Positions 35,504 through 47,925 of a stretch of DNA of 64,000 nt are shown one piece after another. The notes under the pieces are model-generated. The model had not been told where the DNA came from, ran no database searches, and worked only from the letters and a program-made list of their open reading frames with translations. Origin of the DNA: Leifsonia sp. ZF2019 (GTDB lineage: Bacteria; Actinomycetota; Actinomycetes; Actinomycetales; Microbacteriaceae); contig NZ_CP065037.1 of NCBI RefSeq assembly GCF_019924635.1, forward strand, positions 434,001 through 498,000, read 5' to 3'. A program made the translations under genes and the position numbers. Each line of letters starts with the position of its first letter. Within the stretch, counting starts at the first letter, position 1.

Positions 35504-36082
35504 ATGGGAAAGATCGTCTTCGACACGGCCACGACCATCAACGGCTGGATCGCCGACGAGCAGAACTCGCTGGCCTGGCTGTTCGCGGTCCCGGGAGGCG
35601 ACGAACCGGCGGAGGGTCTGCTCCCCGCGGAGGCGTCGGTCATGGTCGAAGGGTCGACGACGTACGAGTGGGTGCTCGCCGAGAGCGACATCCTCGCCCA
35701 TCCCGAGCGGTGGCAGGAGTTCCACGGCGAGCGGCCGACCTTCGTGTTCACCCACCGCGCGCTTCCGGTTCCGGAGGGCGCCGACATCCGCTTCGTCTCC
35801 GGCGCGGTGGCGGATGCCCTGCCCGCGATCCGTGAGGCGGCGGGCGACGGCGACATCTGGGTGGTCGGCGGCGGCGAACTCGCCGGGCAGTTCCTCGACA
35901 TCGGCGCTCTGGATGAGCTGGCGATCTCGATCGCGCCCGTCGCACTGACGGGAGGCGCCCCGCTGCTGCCGCGCCGCGTGGAGTCCGACCGCCTGACGCT
36001 GGAGTCGGCGGAGGCTGTGGGGCAGTTCGCACGGCTGCGGTACCGGGTGCGGAGCTCATCAGGCGTTCGTCACGGATTATGA
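35504..36082 (+). CDS. dihydrofolate reductase family protein (RibD C-terminal-like)
   Basis: A 192-aa protein with the RibD_C/DHFR-like fold: KIVFDTATTINGWIADEQNS at the start, VEGSTTYEW near residue 50 and the NADPH-binding IWVVGGGELAGQFL near 122. Such proteins are NADPH-dependent reductases of uncertain substrate in actinobacteria; the canonical folate DHFR is different. ATG 35504 is divergent from the PHP gene by 52 nt. A hairpin overlaps the stop codon. Confidence 0.85.
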   Translation: MGKIVFDTATTINGWIADEQNSLAWLFAVPGGDEPAEGLLPAEASVMVEGSTTYEWVLAESDILAHPERWQEFHGERPTFVFTHRALPVPEGADIRFVSGAVADALPAIREAAGDGDIWVVGGGELAGQFLDIGALDELAISIAPVALTGGAPLLPRRVESDRLTLESAEAVGQFARLRYRVRSSSGVRHGL

Positions 36083-36105
36083 GCTCCGGGTCGAGCTCAT
36101 AATCC
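36074..36105. terminator. perfect 13-bp hairpin overlapping a stop codon
   Basis: GGATTATGAGCTC (36074-36086) pairs with GAGCTCATAATCC (36093-36105) around a 6-nt loop. It contains the stop of the DHFR-like gene. No T-run follows, so termination is uncertain. Confidence 0.5.
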
Positions 36106-36176
36106 CGCCTCACTCCCGATTACGCTTCGTTTCGCCCCCGCCGACCCACGTCCCGCCCCTCCGCTACCGTCGAATC

Positions 36177-38165
36177 GTGACCGCCCCCATAGAGAACCTC
36201 GGCCGTGAGAGTCGGCTCTACGAGCCGTCTCCGGAGTTCGCCGGGCAGGCGAACGTCGACGCGAGCGTCTTCCTCGACGCGGCGGATCCGGTGGCGTTCT
36301 GGGAGCGGCAGGCCGCGCGGCTGGACTGGGCGGAGCCGTGGCGCACGGCCCACACCTGGGAGCCCGCGACCCGGGGCGCGGACGGCGAGCTGAGCATCCC
36401 GCGCGCCGAGTGGTTCGCCGGCGGCCGGCTCAACGCCGCGGTGAACTGCGTCGACCGGCACGTGGAGGCGGGCAACGGCGATCGGGTCGCCCTGCATTTC
36501 GAGGGCGAGCCCGGCGACACCGAGACGATCACGTACGCCGAGCTGCAGCGCCGCGTGGCGCAGGCGGCGAACGCGCTCACCGCGCTCGGGATCGGGAAGG
36601 GCGACCGGGTGGTCGTCTACCTGCCGGTGATCCCGGAGACCGTGGTCATCACCCTCGCCATCGCGCGCGTAGGCGCCATCCACTCGCTCGTGTTCGGCGG
36701 GTTCTCGGCGGAGGCGCTGCGGTTCCGGGTGGAGGACACGGGCGCGAAACTGCTGGTCACCTCCGACGGCCAGTTCCGCCGCGGGGCCGCCGTGCCGGTG
36801 AAGGCGAACGCCGACGCCGCCGTCGCGGGGGACAACGCGATCGAGCACGTGCTCGTCGTGCGGCGGACCGGCGACCTGACGCCCGGCATCCCCTGGACCG
36901 ACGGCCGCGACCTGTGGTGGCACGACGTGGTCGAGACCGCCCCAGACGTGCACGAGCCCGAGTTCTTCGACGCGGAGACACCCCTCTTCATCATCTACAC
37001 GTCGGGCACGACCGGGCGGCCGAAAGGCGTCGTCCACTCCACGGGTGGCTACCTGACCCAGGCGTCCTGGAGCCACTGGGCGCTGTTCGACGCGAAGGAG
37101 TCGGACGTCTATTGGTGCACCGCCGACCTCGCCTGGGTCACGGCGCACACCTATGTGCTCTACGGCCCGCTCTCCAACGGCACGACCTCCGTCATCTACG
37201 AGGGCACGCCGAAGACGCCGACCACGGGCCGCCACTTCGAGATCATCGAGCGCTACGGAGTCACCACCTATTACACGGCGCCCACCCTCATCCGCACCTT
37301 CATGACCTGGTTCCCGGACGGGCTCGGCGACCGCTGGGACCTCTCCAGCGTCCGCCTGCTCGGAACCGTCGGCGAGGCGATCAACCCGGAGGCGTGGGTC
37401 TGGTTCCGCGAGCAGATCGGCGGCGGCCACGCGCCCATCGTCGACACGTGGTGGCAGTCGGAGTCGGGCGCGGCGATCGTCGCGCCGCTCCCGGGTGTCA
37501 CGGCGCTCAAGCCCGGCTCGGCGACGGTCGCAGTGCCCGGCGTGACCGTGCGCGTCGTCGACGAGCGCGGCGACGACGTGCCGCGCGGCTCCGGGGGCTC
37601 GATCGTGATCGACGGCACCTGGCCCGCGATGTCGCGCACCGTCTGGGGGGACCCCGAACGGTACCGCGACTCGTACTGGGCGCCGTTCGCGGAACGCGGC
37701 TACTTCCTCGCCGGGGACGGGGCGGCCGTGGACGCGGACGGTTACGTGTGGCTGCTCGGCCGCCTCGATGACGTCATCAACGTGTCCGGGCACCGCCTGT
37801 CGACCATCGAGATCGAGTCGGCGCTCGTCGCGCATCCCGGAGTGTCGGAGGCCGCGGTCGTCGGCGTCGACGACGGCACGACCGGTCAGGCAGTCGCCGC
37901 GTTCGTGGTGCCGTCCGGTTCCGCGCCCGGCGACGGCGAGCTGCGTGACCAGGTGACGCGCGAGATCGGGGCGATCGCGAAGCCGCGGCACATCGTCATC
38001 GTCGACGACCTCCCCAAGACCCGCTCGGGGAAGATCATGCGCCGCCTGCTCGTCGACATCTTCGACGGGCGCCCGCTCGGCGACACGACCTCCCTCCAAG
38101 ACGAGACGGTGCCCGCCCGCATCGTCGCGGCCGTGCGCCCCGCCGCTCTGCGTACGCAGCAGTAA
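36177..38165 (+). CDS. acsA: acetyl-CoA synthetase (AMP-forming)
   Basis: A 662-aa acyl-CoA ligase making acetyl-CoA from acetate, ATP and CoA through acetyl-AMP. The P-loop-like motif YTSGTTGRPKGV is near residue 283, the acetate-pocket region YTAPTLIRTFM and WWQSESGA follow, and the catalytic Lys is in the C-terminal PKTRSGKIMRR. The N-terminal cap (SPEFAGQANVDASVF) and length match Acs rather than medium-chain ligases; propionate use cannot be excluded. GTG 36177 has no strong ribosome site. The acetylatable Lys implies possible control by acetylation. Its TAA stop lies inside the first family D repeat. Confidence 0.9.
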   Translation: MTAPIENLGRESRLYEPSPEFAGQANVDASVFLDAADPVAFWERQAARLDWAEPWRTAHTWEPATRGADGELSIPRAEWFAGGRLNAAVNCVDRHVEAGNGDRVALHFEGEPGDTETITYAELQRRVAQAANALTALGIGKGDRVVVYLPVIPETVVITLAIARVGAIHSLVFGGFSAEALRFRVEDTGAKLLVTSDGQFRRGAAVPVKANADAAVAGDNAIEHVLVVRRTGDLTPGIPWTDGRDLWWHDVVETAPDVHEPEFFDAETPLFIIYTSGTTGRPKGVVHSTGGYLTQASWSHWALFDAKESDVYWCTADLAWVTAHTYVLYGPLSNGTTSVIYEGTPKTPTTGRHFEIIERYGVTTYYTAPTLIRTFMTWFPDGLGDRWDLSSVRLLGTVGEAINPEAWVWFREQIGGGHAPIVDTWWQSESGAAIVAPLPGVTALKPGSATVAVPGVTVRVVDERGDDVPRGSGGSIVIDGTWPAMSRTVWGDPERYRDSYWAPFAERGYFLAGDGAAVDADGYVWLLGRLDDVINVSGHRLSTIEIESALVAHPGVSEAAVVGVDDGTTGQAVAAFVVPSGSAPGDGELRDQVTREIGAIAKPRHIVIVDDLPKTRSGKIMRRLLVDIFDGRPLGDTTSLQDETVPARIVAAVRPAALRTQQ

Positions 38166-38253
38166 TTCCGGAGATCGTCCGCGCCACCGCCCCGAATCAC
38201 CGTCCGGACGGCGAGTTGAGCGGCGCGTCGCGGCGGAGTTCCGGAGTTCCGGA
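38164..38253 (+). repeat. family D repeat, copy 1 (90 nt)
   Basis: Begins AATTCCGGAGATCGTCCGC within the acetyl-CoA synthetase stop codon and ends GTTCCGGAGTTCCGGA. A nearly identical 90-nt unit follows at 38300, 136 nt downstream, and a diverged reverse copy lies at 26284. Confidence 0.85.
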
Positions 38254-38299
38254 TCTGGAGGCGCGGTGCCGGTCGGTGTCTCGCCGCTTGTGTGGGTGC

Positions 38300-38389
38300 A
38301 ATTCCGGAGATCGTCCGCTCCAACGCCCCGAATCACCGTTCGGACGGCGAGTTGAGCGGCGCGTCGCGGCGGAGTTCCGGAGTTCCGGA
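38300..38389 (+). repeat. family D repeat, copy 2 (90 nt)
   Basis: Same length and ends as the copy at 38164, differing at only a few positions. The pair fills the 251-nt gap between the acetyl-CoA synthetase and kinase genes, which converge. Confidence 0.85.
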
Positions 38390-38416
38390 CCCCCGCGCTC
38401 CCCGACCCGGCGTCCC

Positions 38417-39264
38417 TCACACGCGGGCGCGGGAGGCCGCGATCACCGCCTCGCGCAGGGCGGGGGTCAGCTGCTCGGCGGTCGGACGAGCGGCGGGGTC
38501 ACGGGCGGTCATGGCGCGCAGCAGCTCCGGCCAGCCGTCCGGGAGGCCGTCCGGGATCGGCGGGTCGTGCTCCAGGCGGCCGAGGGCGGAGGAGACCGGG
38601 TCGCCCGGGAAGGCCACGTTGCGCGTGAAGCACTCGAGCAGCACCAGCCCCAACGAGTAGATGTCGCTCGCCGGGGTCGCGGGCTCGCGCGACGCCTGCT
38701 CGGGGCTGAGGTAGGCGGCGGTGCCGGTGGTGCGGCCCTCCTCCTCGTGGGCGGGAGCCCCGGCGATGCCGCTCGCGATGCCGAAGTCGGTGAGGCGGGC
38801 ACGGGCGCGGAACGTGGTGGTGCCGTAGGTGACGAGCATGACGTTCGACGGCTTGATGTCCCGGTGGACGACGCCGTTGGCATGCACGTACTCCAGCGCC
38901 TCCGAGATGTCGTAGCCGATCTCGGCGATCTCCTCCACGGTCAGTTCCCGCTTCGCCAGGGTGGAGGCGAGGTCACTGCCCGAGACGAGCTCCATCACCA
39001 GGAACGGGCGCGGGTCCTCGGGCGCCGAATAGTCGATGCCCGCGTCGATCAGGGACACGATGCCGTGGTGCGACAGCCGGGCCAGTGCGGACTGCTCGGT
39101 GCGGTACTGCGTCATCTCCTCTTCGCCGCCGGAGCGGTAGAGCTTGATCGCGACCTCCCGGCCGAGGATCTCGTCGGTCGCGCGGAAGACACTCGCCTCC
39201 CCGCCACGGCCGATCACCGTCTGCGGGCGGTAGCGGCCGAGCAGGGCCGGGATCTCGGGGGCGC

Positions 39265-39268
<4 letters not shown>
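38417..39268 (-). CDS. soluble Ser/Thr protein kinase (PknB-type), trehalose/glycogen operon
   Basis: A 283-aa eukaryotic-like kinase with a complete catalytic domain: glycine loop VIGRGGEASVFRA, Lys42 in VAIKLYR, HRDIKPSN with catalytic Asp137, DFG at 161-163, and an APE-like SPEQ. It lacks the TM segment and PASTA or other sensor domain of PknB. ATG 39268 overlaps the glgX stop (ATGA), so it is translated together with the debranching enzyme and lies last in a treY-treZ-glgX operon. It probably phosphorylates a protein in that pathway or responds to it; this is inference from context. Confidence 0.87.
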
Positions 39269-41343
<2,075 letters not shown>

Positions 41344-41546
41344 GCGCTGGCCCCTGCGGAGTGCGTCGTCGCTCGGGCTACGGCTGGTGCGGATGGTGCT
41401 GCTGGTGCGTCGTCGCGGGGGTGGGACGGGCTGGGCTCGATCACGGCGCCTCCGATTCATGGAACCGCCACAGTACCGGCGCTCGGCCCCGCATCGCCAG
41501 CGGTTGACAGGGCGCTGCGCGGCCGTTAGCGCACGGCGTGCGTCGG

Positions 41547-41603
41547 CGAAGTTCGCGTCGTTGTCGTCATTCCGCCGGAATGAGCGCAACGTCGTGAACC
41601 TCG
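41547..41603. repeat. family A palindromic repeat, copy 3 (57 nt)
   Basis: CGAAGTTCGCGTCGTTG at the left, CAACGTCGTGAACCTCG at the right and the inner TCATTCCGCCGGAATGA hairpin match the other copies. It lies 8 nt past the treZ stop and upstream of glgX, inside the operon. Confidence 0.83.
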
Positions 41604-41611
41604 CGAGGGCG

Positions 41612-43303
41612 TTAGCCGCCCAGTCGGGTGACGCGCACCGCGTCCGTGAACGTGGCGACCACCCCGCCGGGCACCGCGCCGTGCGTCGCCAGCCCGCTCC
41701 CGCTCAGCGCCGCCTCCACCCGCAGGCCGCCGCGGGTGAACGCGAACACCCCATCGAGCACGCCCACGTCGGTCGCGCGCGCCGTCGCCGGAACGTCGCG
41801 GCGCAGCGCGGTCAGCGTGCGGTACCACTCCAGGAGGCGCGCGTTCTCGGGTCGCGCGGGCTCCGACCAGTCCAGCTTCGAGCGGAGGAAGGTCTGCGGG
41901 TCCTGCGGGTCGGGAACGGCGGCCGGGTCCCAGCCCATGCGGGCGAACTCGGCGATGCGGCCGCGGGCGGTGGCCTCGCCGAGCTCCTTCTCGGGGTGGG
42001 AGGTGAAGAACTGCCACGGGGTGGTGGCGCCCCACTCCTCGCCCATGAAGAGCATCGGCGTGAACGGGCCGAGGAGGGTGAGGGCGGCGGCGACGGCGAG
42101 CGACCCGGGCGAGAGCGTCGCCGTGAGGCGGTCCCCGGCGGCGCGGTTGCCGATCTGATCGTGATCCTGGCTGAAGGCGACGAGGCGCGTGAACGGGAGG
42201 TCGGCGTCGAGCGGGCGGCCGTGGTGGCGCTCGCGGAAGCTGGACCAGCTGCCGTCGTGGAAGAAGCCGCGTTCGAACACCTTCACCAGCGCGGCCGGGT
42301 CGCCGAAATCGGCGTAGTAGCCGGTGACCTCCCCGGTCAGGTTGGCGTGGAGGGCGTGATGCACGTCGTCGTCCCACTGGGCGTCGAGGCCGTAGCCGTG
42401 GCGCGCACGGGAGCGGATCAGCTTCGGGTCGTTGAGGTCGCTCTCGGCGATCAGGGTCGCGGGGCGGCCGGTCTGCTCGGAGACCGCGGCGGCCTCCCGC
42501 GCCATCGCCTCCAGGATGTGCTCGGCGCGGGAGTCGTGCAGCGCGTGCACCGCGTCGAGCCGCAGCCCGTCGACGTGCATGTCGTCCAGCCAGTAGCGCA
42601 CGTTGTCGAGGATGTAGCGGCGCACCTCGTCCGAGTCGGGCCCGTCGAGGTTGAGGGAGGCGCCCCACGTGCTCTGCGCGTCGCCGAGATACGGGCCGAA
42701 CACGGGCAGGTAGTTGCCGCTCGGCCCGAGGTGGTTGTAGACGACGTCCTGGATGACGGCGACCCCGCGCGCATGGCAGGCGTCGACGAACCGCTGGTAC
42801 GCCTCCGGACCGCCGTACGGCTCGTGGACCGCGTACCAGAGCACGCCGTCGTACCCCCAGTTGTGCGTCCCGTTGAACGCGTTGACGGGCAGCAGCTCCA
42901 CGGCCTCCACGCCGAGCCCGACGAGATGGTCGAGGCGCCCGGCCGCCGCGTCGAGCGTCCCCTCGGGGGTGAACGTCCCCAGGTGGAGCTCGTAGACGAC
43001 GGCGCCGGTGAGGTCGCGCCCGCGCCACGCCGTGTCCGCCCAGTCGTGCAGCGACGGGTCGAACTCGCGGCCGGGCGCGTGCACGCCGGCGGGCTGGCGG
43101 CGGGAACGCGGGTCGGGATGCGGTTCGCCGCCGTTCACCGCGAACGCGTAATCGAGCGGGTCGGGGGAGGCGTCGAGCGGCTCCGGGAGGCTCCACCATC
43201 CGCGCTCGCCGCGGGTCAGCGCCAGGGGCGCCCGGCCGGTGACCACGAGGTCGACGGCGTCGGCGTGCGGCGCCCAGACGGGGAACGTGCGGTCGAGGCT
43301 CAT
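41612..43303 (-). CDS. treZ: malto-oligosyltrehalose trehalohydrolase
   Basis: A 563-aa GH13 enzyme that releases trehalose from the maltooligosyl-trehalose made by TreY. The N-terminal CBM48-like domain begins [18 protein letters not shown]; the barrel has [25 protein letters not shown] (nucleophile Asp), [10 protein letters not shown] (acid Glu) and [12 protein letters not shown], the TreZ-typical fourth region. ATG 43303 follows GAGGAGGG and overlaps the treY stop by 4 nt. Confidence 0.92.
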   Translation of the reverse strand: MSLDRTFPVWAPHADAVDLVVTGRAPLALTRGERGWWSLPEPLDASPDPLDYAFAVNGGEPHPDPRSRRQPAGVHAPGREFDPSLHDWADTAWRGRDLTGAVVYELHLGTFTPEGTLDAAAGRLDHLVGLGVEAVELLPVNAFNGTHNWGYDGVLWYAVHEPYGGPEAYQRFVDACHARGVAVIQDVVYNHLGPSGNYLPVFGPYLGDAQSTWGASLNLDGPDSDEVRRYILDNVRYWLDDMHVDGLRLDAVHALHDSRAEHILEAMAREAAAVSEQTGRPATLIAESDLNDPKLIRSRARHGYGLDAQWDDDVHHALHANLTGEVTGYYADFGDPAALVKVFERGFFHDGSWSSFRERHHGRPLDADLPFTRLVAFSQDHDQIGNRAAGDRLTATLSPGSLAVAAALTLLGPFTPMLFMGEEWGATTPWQFFTSHPEKELGEATARGRIAEFARMGWDPAAVPDPQDPQTFLRSKLDWSEPARPENARLLEWYRTLTALRRDVPATARATDVGVLDGVFAFTRGGLRVEAALSGSGLATHGAVPGGVVATFTDAVRVTRLGG

Positions 43304-45642
43304 CGGCCCTCCTCGGTCTCGGATGCGCGGGCGGTTCCGACCGGCGCCAGCAGGGCCACCGGATACTGCGCGAACACGTCGGCGAGGCGTGCGTGCCCCT
43401 CGTGCTCGCGGCCGCTGAGCGCGTCGCGCAGCATGCCGCCGCTGACGCCGAGGTCGACGGTCGTGTCACCCCAGCCTCCCGCCGCCGCGAGACCGTAGGG
43501 CAGGCGCGTCGCGAGGGTGACCGCTCCGCCGCGGTCGAAGGCGACGAGATGCCCGGCGGCGGGGCCGTCGGCGGTGAGCCCGCGATACGACACGAAGAGG
43601 TCCGGCCGGTCGCGGCGCAGCCGCAGCGCGCGGGAGACGACCAGCACCTTGGCGGCCCCGGAGGAGTCGATCGGCGGCAGCCAGCCGTCGTCGACGCGGG
43701 CGAGCAGAGCCTCTGCCGCATCGAACTCGACGGGACGGCGGTTGTCGGGATCGACCAGAGAACGGTCCCAGCGCTCCGTGCCCTGGTACACGTCCGGGAC
43801 GCCCGGGACGGTGAGCTGGATCAGCTTGGCGGCGAGCCCGTTGCTCGCGCCGGGCCCCTCGACGACCGCGGCGATCGCCTCCACCTCGCTGCGGACGCGG
43901 TCGTCGTCGAAGGCGGCGTCGACCAGGGCGGCCATCCGCTCCTCGAAGGCGACGTCGGGGTCGATCCAGGAGGTGGAGTCGCCGGCCTCCCGTGCGGCCT
44001 TGAGGGCGTACGCCTGCAGCCGCTCGCGCGACGCGGGCCACGCGCCCACGATCGACTGCCAGAGCAGGTCCTCGAGCGGCCCGTCGCCGAGCGTCACGCG
44101 ATCGCTCACCGCGCCGAGGAAAGCCGCCCAGCGTGCGGGGAGTTCGGCCAGCACGGCGACCCGCGCACGTGTGTCCTCGCTGCGTTTGGTGTCGTGGGTG
44201 GTCAAGGCGGTCAGCGAGTGCGGCAGGGAGGCGAGCCGCGCCTCCTGGCGCCGGTGGAACGCGTCGACCGGCAGCGCGAAGACGTCCGGCTCGCCGCCCA
44301 CCTCCGTCAGGGAGACCAGGCGGGGGTAGCGGTAGAAGGCGTTGTCCTCGACGCCCTTCGCCATGATCGCCCCGGTCGTCTGCTCGAAGCGCCGAGTGGG
44401 GGAGGAGGGCCCGGTCTCGCTCACGCGCTCGGCGACCCTCGCGAGCGCGTCGGCCAGGTCGGGTCGGGAGGCTGTGGCTGCGTCGAGCGCCTCCCGGAGG
44501 TGCTCGACGCCGAACGGGAGGTAGCTGCGATAGACGGGGAAGGCGGCGGCGAGCTCGGCCACCGCGTCGGCGAGGCGTCCGGCATCGACGCTCTCGCCCG
44601 CCTCCGTCCCGGCGGTCAGCTCGCGCACGACTCGCAGCACCTCCGACCGCAGGATGCCGTCGGCGACGGCCCGCTTGCGCTCCCGCACGAGCGCTCCCCA
44701 CTCGGGGGCATCCGCCAGCGCGGTCAGCTCACGCTCTCCGGCGGGGTCGGTGAGCACACGGTCGACGAGGCCGAGGGCGTCGTATCCGGTCGTCCCGTCG
44801 ATGGGCCAATCGGGTGTGCGCTCGTCGCCCTCCAGGATCTTCTCGACCCACACCGGGGCCCCGTCGGCGAGCCGGGCGAGGCGTTCGAGGTACTCGCCGG
44901 GTTCGCGCAGGCCGTCGGGGTGATCGACCCGCAGTCCGTCGACGAGACCCTCCCGCAGCCAGCGGCCGATCTCGGCGTGCGTCGCGTCGAACACCCGCTC
45001 GTCCTCGACGCGCAGGCCCGCGAGCGTGTTGACGGCGAAGAAGCGGCGGTAGTTCAGCTCGTCGTCGGCCCGTCGCCACGACATCAGCTCGTAGTGCTGG
45101 CGGTCGTGCACCTCGCGGGCGCTGCCGCCCGCCGTGCCGGGGGCGAGCGGGAAGCGGTGGTCGTAGTAGCGCAGCTCGCCGTCCTCGACGCGCAGCGCGT
45201 CCAGCTCGGCCGGGTCGTCGCCGAGGATCGGGAGGCGAAGCCGGCCGCCGCCGAACGCCCAGTCGATGTCGAAGAACGGCGCGTGCTCGGCCTCCGCGCC
45301 GTGGGTGAGCACGTCCCACCACCACGCGTTGTCCCGCGGGGTCGCGACGCCCATGTGGTTCGGGACGATGTCCACCAGCACCCGCAGCCCGCGTTCGTGC
45401 GCCGCCGCCGAGAAGTCGCGCAGCGCCTCCGGCCCGCCGCGCTCGGCGTCGACGGTGCTGTGGTCGATCACGTCGTACCCGTGCATCGACCCGTGCTCGG
45501 CCTGCAGCAGCGGGGAGAGGTACACCCAGTCCGCGCCGAGACGGTGCACGTGGTCGAGCACCTGGGCGGCGTCGCGCAGGGTGAAGGCGGGCGAGATCTG
45601 GAGGCGGTAGGTGCTGGAGGGGGGCGGCGTGCTCACAGGCAT
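43300..45642 (-). CDS. treY: malto-oligosyltrehalose synthase
   Basis: A 780-aa GH13 enzyme that isomerises the reducing-end glucose of maltodextrin to an alpha,alpha-1,1 link. The start ([20 protein letters not shown]) and [32 protein letters not shown] and [15 protein letters not shown] are typical of TreY. ATG 45642 is chosen. It is the first gene of the leftward treY-treZ-glgX-kinase operon, giving trehalose from glycogen, a route used for osmotic and desiccation tolerance. Confidence 0.92.
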   Translation of the reverse strand: MPVSTPPPSSTYRLQISPAFTLRDAAQVLDHVHRLGADWVYLSPLLQAEHGSMHGYDVIDHSTVDAERGGPEALRDFSAAAHERGLRVLVDIVPNHMGVATPRDNAWWWDVLTHGAEAEHAPFFDIDWAFGGGRLRLPILGDDPAELDALRVEDGELRYYDHRFPLAPGTAGGSAREVHDRQHYELMSWRRADDELNYRRFFAVNTLAGLRVEDERVFDATHAEIGRWLREGLVDGLRVDHPDGLREPGEYLERLARLADGAPVWVEKILEGDERTPDWPIDGTTGYDALGLVDRVLTDPAGERELTALADAPEWGALVRERKRAVADGILRSEVLRVVRELTAGTEAGESVDAGRLADAVAELAAAFPVYRSYLPFGVEHLREALDAATASRPDLADALARVAERVSETGPSSPTRRFEQTTGAIMAKGVEDNAFYRYPRLVSLTEVGGEPDVFALPVDAFHRRQEARLASLPHSLTALTTHDTKRSEDTRARVAVLAELPARWAAFLGAVSDRVTLGDGPLEDLLWQSIVGAWPASRERLQAYALKAAREAGDSTSWIDPDVAFEERMAALVDAAFDDDRVRSEVEAIAAVVEGPGASNGLAAKLIQLTVPGVPDVYQGTERWDRSLVDPDNRRPVEFDAAEALLARVDDGWLPPIDSSGAAKVLVVSRALRLRRDRPDLFVSYRGLTADGPAAGHLVAFDRGGAVTLATRLPYGLAAAGGWGDTTVDLGVSGGMLRDALSGREHEGHARLADVFAQYPVALLAPVGTARASETEEGR

Positions 45643-45790
45643 TCATTCTGTCCGTCGCGGCGGGACAGGTGAAGAGGCGCGCGCCGAGCCCGGAGGGGGT
45701 TGATTTCCCAGGAGAGCCGTGCGGCTGGACGGGGCGGCGACCCGGTGGCAGAGTCCGTGCTGACCCGAACACCGACGAAAGGGGACGGCA

Positions 45791-45964
45791 ATGGGACTCG
45801 ACGACAAGATCGAGAACGCAGGGGAGAAGCTGGGCGGTCAGGCCAAGGAGGCCACCGGCAAGGCGACCGGCGACGAGCGCCTCGAAGCCGAAGGCAAGGG
45901 CGACCAGATCAAGGCCGACATCAAGCAGGCCGCCGAGAAGGTCAAGGACGCGTTCAAGCACTGA
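45791..45964 (+). CDS. CsbD family small stress protein
   Basis: A 57-aa, highly charged protein: GLDDKIENAGEKLGGQAKEA followed by KATGDERLEAEGKGDQIKAD, the CsbD repeat pattern of amphipathic helix with no cysteine. The family is induced by general stress sigma factors in Gram-positives; function is unknown. ATG 45791 has GGGGAC upstream. It is divergent from treY, and a shared stress response (trehalose plus CsbD) is plausible. A terminator hairpin follows. Confidence 0.85.
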   Translation: MGLDDKIENAGEKLGGQAKEATGKATGDERLEAEGKGDQIKADIKQAAEKVKDAFKH

Positions 45965-45980
45965 CCCTCGCCCACGACGA

Positions 45981-46016
45981 CGCCCCCGGGACCGCGCCAG
46001 CGACCGGGGGCGTTCT
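45981..46016 (+). terminator. terminator hairpin after csbD-like gene
   Basis: CGCCCCCGG (45981-45989) pairs with CCGGGGGCG (46004-46012), followed by TTCT. It starts 16 nt after the stop. Confidence 0.6.
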
Positions 46017-46089
46017 GCGCGCGGGGGCACCGCGGATTCACTGCGCGTTCATCTGGTCTTCACCGGGTGCGAGGGGTAGCTTTCGGCGC

Positions 46090-46356
46090 ATGGGAGACCG
46101 TGCGGAGCGCGCCAGGGCGTGGCGCAGGGTGAGCGTCGGAGCCGCGCTCGCCCTCGTGACGCTCGTCGCCACGGCGGCGCTCGCCGTGGCGATCCCGACG
46201 CAGGGAGAGAACCCGCGCGCCTGGGGCGTCATCGTGTGCGGAGTCGTGACCGCGGGGGTGTGCGCGTCGATCGCCCGGCGCAACTGGCTGCTGCTGCGGC
46301 ACTTCCGCGGCGACGACCTGCCGAGGGCCGCCGCCGCGCGGGTGCCGCACCGCTGA
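46090..46356 (+). CDS. small two-TM membrane protein
   Basis: An 88-aa protein with a charged N-terminus (GDRAERARAWRR), two hydrophobic segments (about residues 13-35 and 47-63) and a basic C-terminal tail. No family is recognised. ATG 46090 has no strong ribosome site. It converges with the 3-hydroxyacyl-CoA dehydrogenase gene. Confidence 0.55.
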   Translation: MGDRAERARAWRRVSVGAALALVTLVATAALAVAIPTQGENPRAWGVIVCGVVTAGVCASIARRNWLLLRHFRGDDLPRAAAARVPHR

Positions 46357-46371
46357 GGGCCCGCGGCCGGA

Positions 46372-47223
46372 TCAGTACCGGTAGAAGCCCTCGCCGGTCG
46401 CGATGCCCAGCTTGCCCTTGTCGATGTAGTTCTCCTTGAGGTACGCGGCGAACTCGCGCTGCTTCGGACCGGCGACGGACGAGATGTTGTACGCGGTCGT
46501 CAGCCCGACGATGTCGAAGATCTCGAACGGGCCCTTGGGTGCCCCGGTGCCGATGCGCCACGTCTTGTCGATCGTCTCGGGGTCGGCGATCCCGTCGACC
46601 AGCAGCTCGGCCGCCGCATCGAGCAGCGGCACGAGCAGGGAGTTCAGCACGTAGCCGGCCTTCTCCTTCTTCAGCTCGATCGGCACCATCCCGATCGCCG
46701 ACGCGAAGTCGACGACCTGCTGGTACACCTCGGGATCGGTCTGCTTCGTGCCCATGACCTCGGCGGTGTTGTTGACCCACACGTGGTTCGCGAAGTGGAG
46801 GGCGAGGAAGCGCTTCGGGCGCCCGGTGTAGCCGACGAGGTCGCTCGGGAGCAGGGTGGAGGAGTTGGTGGCGAAGATCGTCTCCGCCGGCGCCAGTTCG
46901 CCCAGCTTGGTGTAGATGTCGCGCTTGAGTTCGAGGTTCTCGGGAACCGCCTCGATCACGAGGTCGGCCTCCTTGACGGCCTGCGCGAGGTCGTCGGCGT
47001 AGCGGATGCCCGCGAGAGCCTTCTGCGCTGCGCCGTCACCGGCTCCCGCGACCTCCTTCTCGTAGAGCGCGGCGAGGCCTTCGAAGCGCTTCTTCGCCGC
47101 GTCGAGTGCGTCGGTGCTGATGTCGTACGCGGTGACGGCGAAGCCGTGGAACGCCGTCTGGAACGCGATCTGCGATCCGAGCACGCCGGTTCCGAGAACG
47201 GTGACATTGGTGATGCCGGTCAT
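46372..47223 (-). CDS. 3-hydroxyacyl-CoA dehydrogenase (3-hydroxybutyryl-CoA type)
   Basis: A 283-aa NAD-dependent enzyme that interconverts 3-hydroxyacyl-CoA and 3-ketoacyl-CoA. The Rossmann motif VTVLGTGVLGSQIAF is at the N-terminus, the family signature ALHFANHVWVNNTAEVMG contains the catalytic His, and the C-terminal helical dimer domain is full length. ATG 47223 follows GGGAGAG and overlaps the stop of the upstream TetR gene (ATGA), so the regulator and enzyme form an operon. With the thiolase at 17470 it could serve fatty-acid or hydroxybutyrate use. Confidence 0.88.
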   Translation of the reverse strand: MTGITNVTVLGTGVLGSQIAFQTAFHGFAVTAYDISTDALDAAKKRFEGLAALYEKEVAGAGDGAAQKALAGIRYADDLAQAVKEADLVIEAVPENLELKRDIYTKLGELAPAETIFATNSSTLLPSDLVGYTGRPKRFLALHFANHVWVNNTAEVMGTKQTDPEVYQQVVDFASAIGMVPIELKKEKAGYVLNSLLVPLLDAAAELLVDGIADPETIDKTWRIGTGAPKGPFEIFDIVGLTTAYNISSVAGPKQREFAAYLKENYIDKGKLGIATGEGFYRY

Positions 47224-47897
47224 TTCTCTCCCTGTTCTGTGTGGTCTGAATCTTCTGAGGTGGTCGGGTGGGTCTCGTAACCGCGGACGATCACCTCGAA
47301 GTCCGCGGCGAGGTCGGTGAGCAGCTCGGCAGTCGGGCGGCCGTGGGCTGCGGCGTCAGCGATGGTGAAGTGCAGCGCGGCCGAGAGGGCGCGGGAGGCT
47401 GCGGCCGGGTCGGGCGCGGCCGCTTCGGGTGCGGCCGCGACGGCCCGGCGCTCCCAGGTGTCGACGAGCACGGCACCCATCCGTTCCCGCAGCTCGCCGA
47501 ACAGCGCGAGTCCCTCCTCGCGGTAGCGCTCGCCCGCATCGCCGAAGAGGAGCTCGCGCTGATAGGCCAGCGTGTTCTCGTCGTTGTCGCGACCGGCGAG
47601 CACGAGCGGAGTGACCAGGGCGAGCAGCCGGGACGCCGCGGGCGACTCCGGGTCGTCCGCCGCGGCGCCGGCCCTGATGCGGTCTCGGCTGCGCTCATTG
47701 CTCACCATCAGCAGCAGCTCGGCCTTCGTGGCGGCATAGCGGAACACGGTGCCGGCCGCGACGTCCGCCTCGTCGGCGATGCGCTGGGTCGTGACGCCCG
47801 CGAAGCCCAGTTCGTCGAAGAGGCGCTCGGCGGCATCGAAGATGCGCGCCTGCTTCTCCTCCTTGTTGCGCTCCCGCCGTCCTGTCGGCATCCTCAT
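47220..47897 (-). CDS. TetR family transcriptional regulator
   Basis: A 225-aa TetR-type regulator (RIFDAAERLFDELGFAGVTT, then IADEADVAAGTVFRYAATKA). The start may be ATG 47897 or 47891. It is co-translated with the downstream hydroxyacyl-CoA dehydrogenase, so acyl-CoA or a related compound is a likely ligand. Two palindromes sit 29-56 nt upstream of the start. Confidence 0.85.
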   Translation of the reverse strand: MRMPTGRRERNKEEKQARIFDAAERLFDELGFAGVTTQRIADEADVAAGTVFRYAATKAELLLMVSNERSRDRIRAGAAADDPESPAASRLLALVTPLVLAGRDNDENTLAYQRELLFGDAGERYREEGLALFGELRERMGAVLVDTWERRAVAAAPEAAAPDPAAASRALSAALHFTIADAAAHGRPTAELLTDLAADFEVIVRGYETHPTTSEDSDHTEQGEK

Positions 47898-47925
47898 CGC
47901 CTCCTCGCGCGCCCGGATCGATTAG

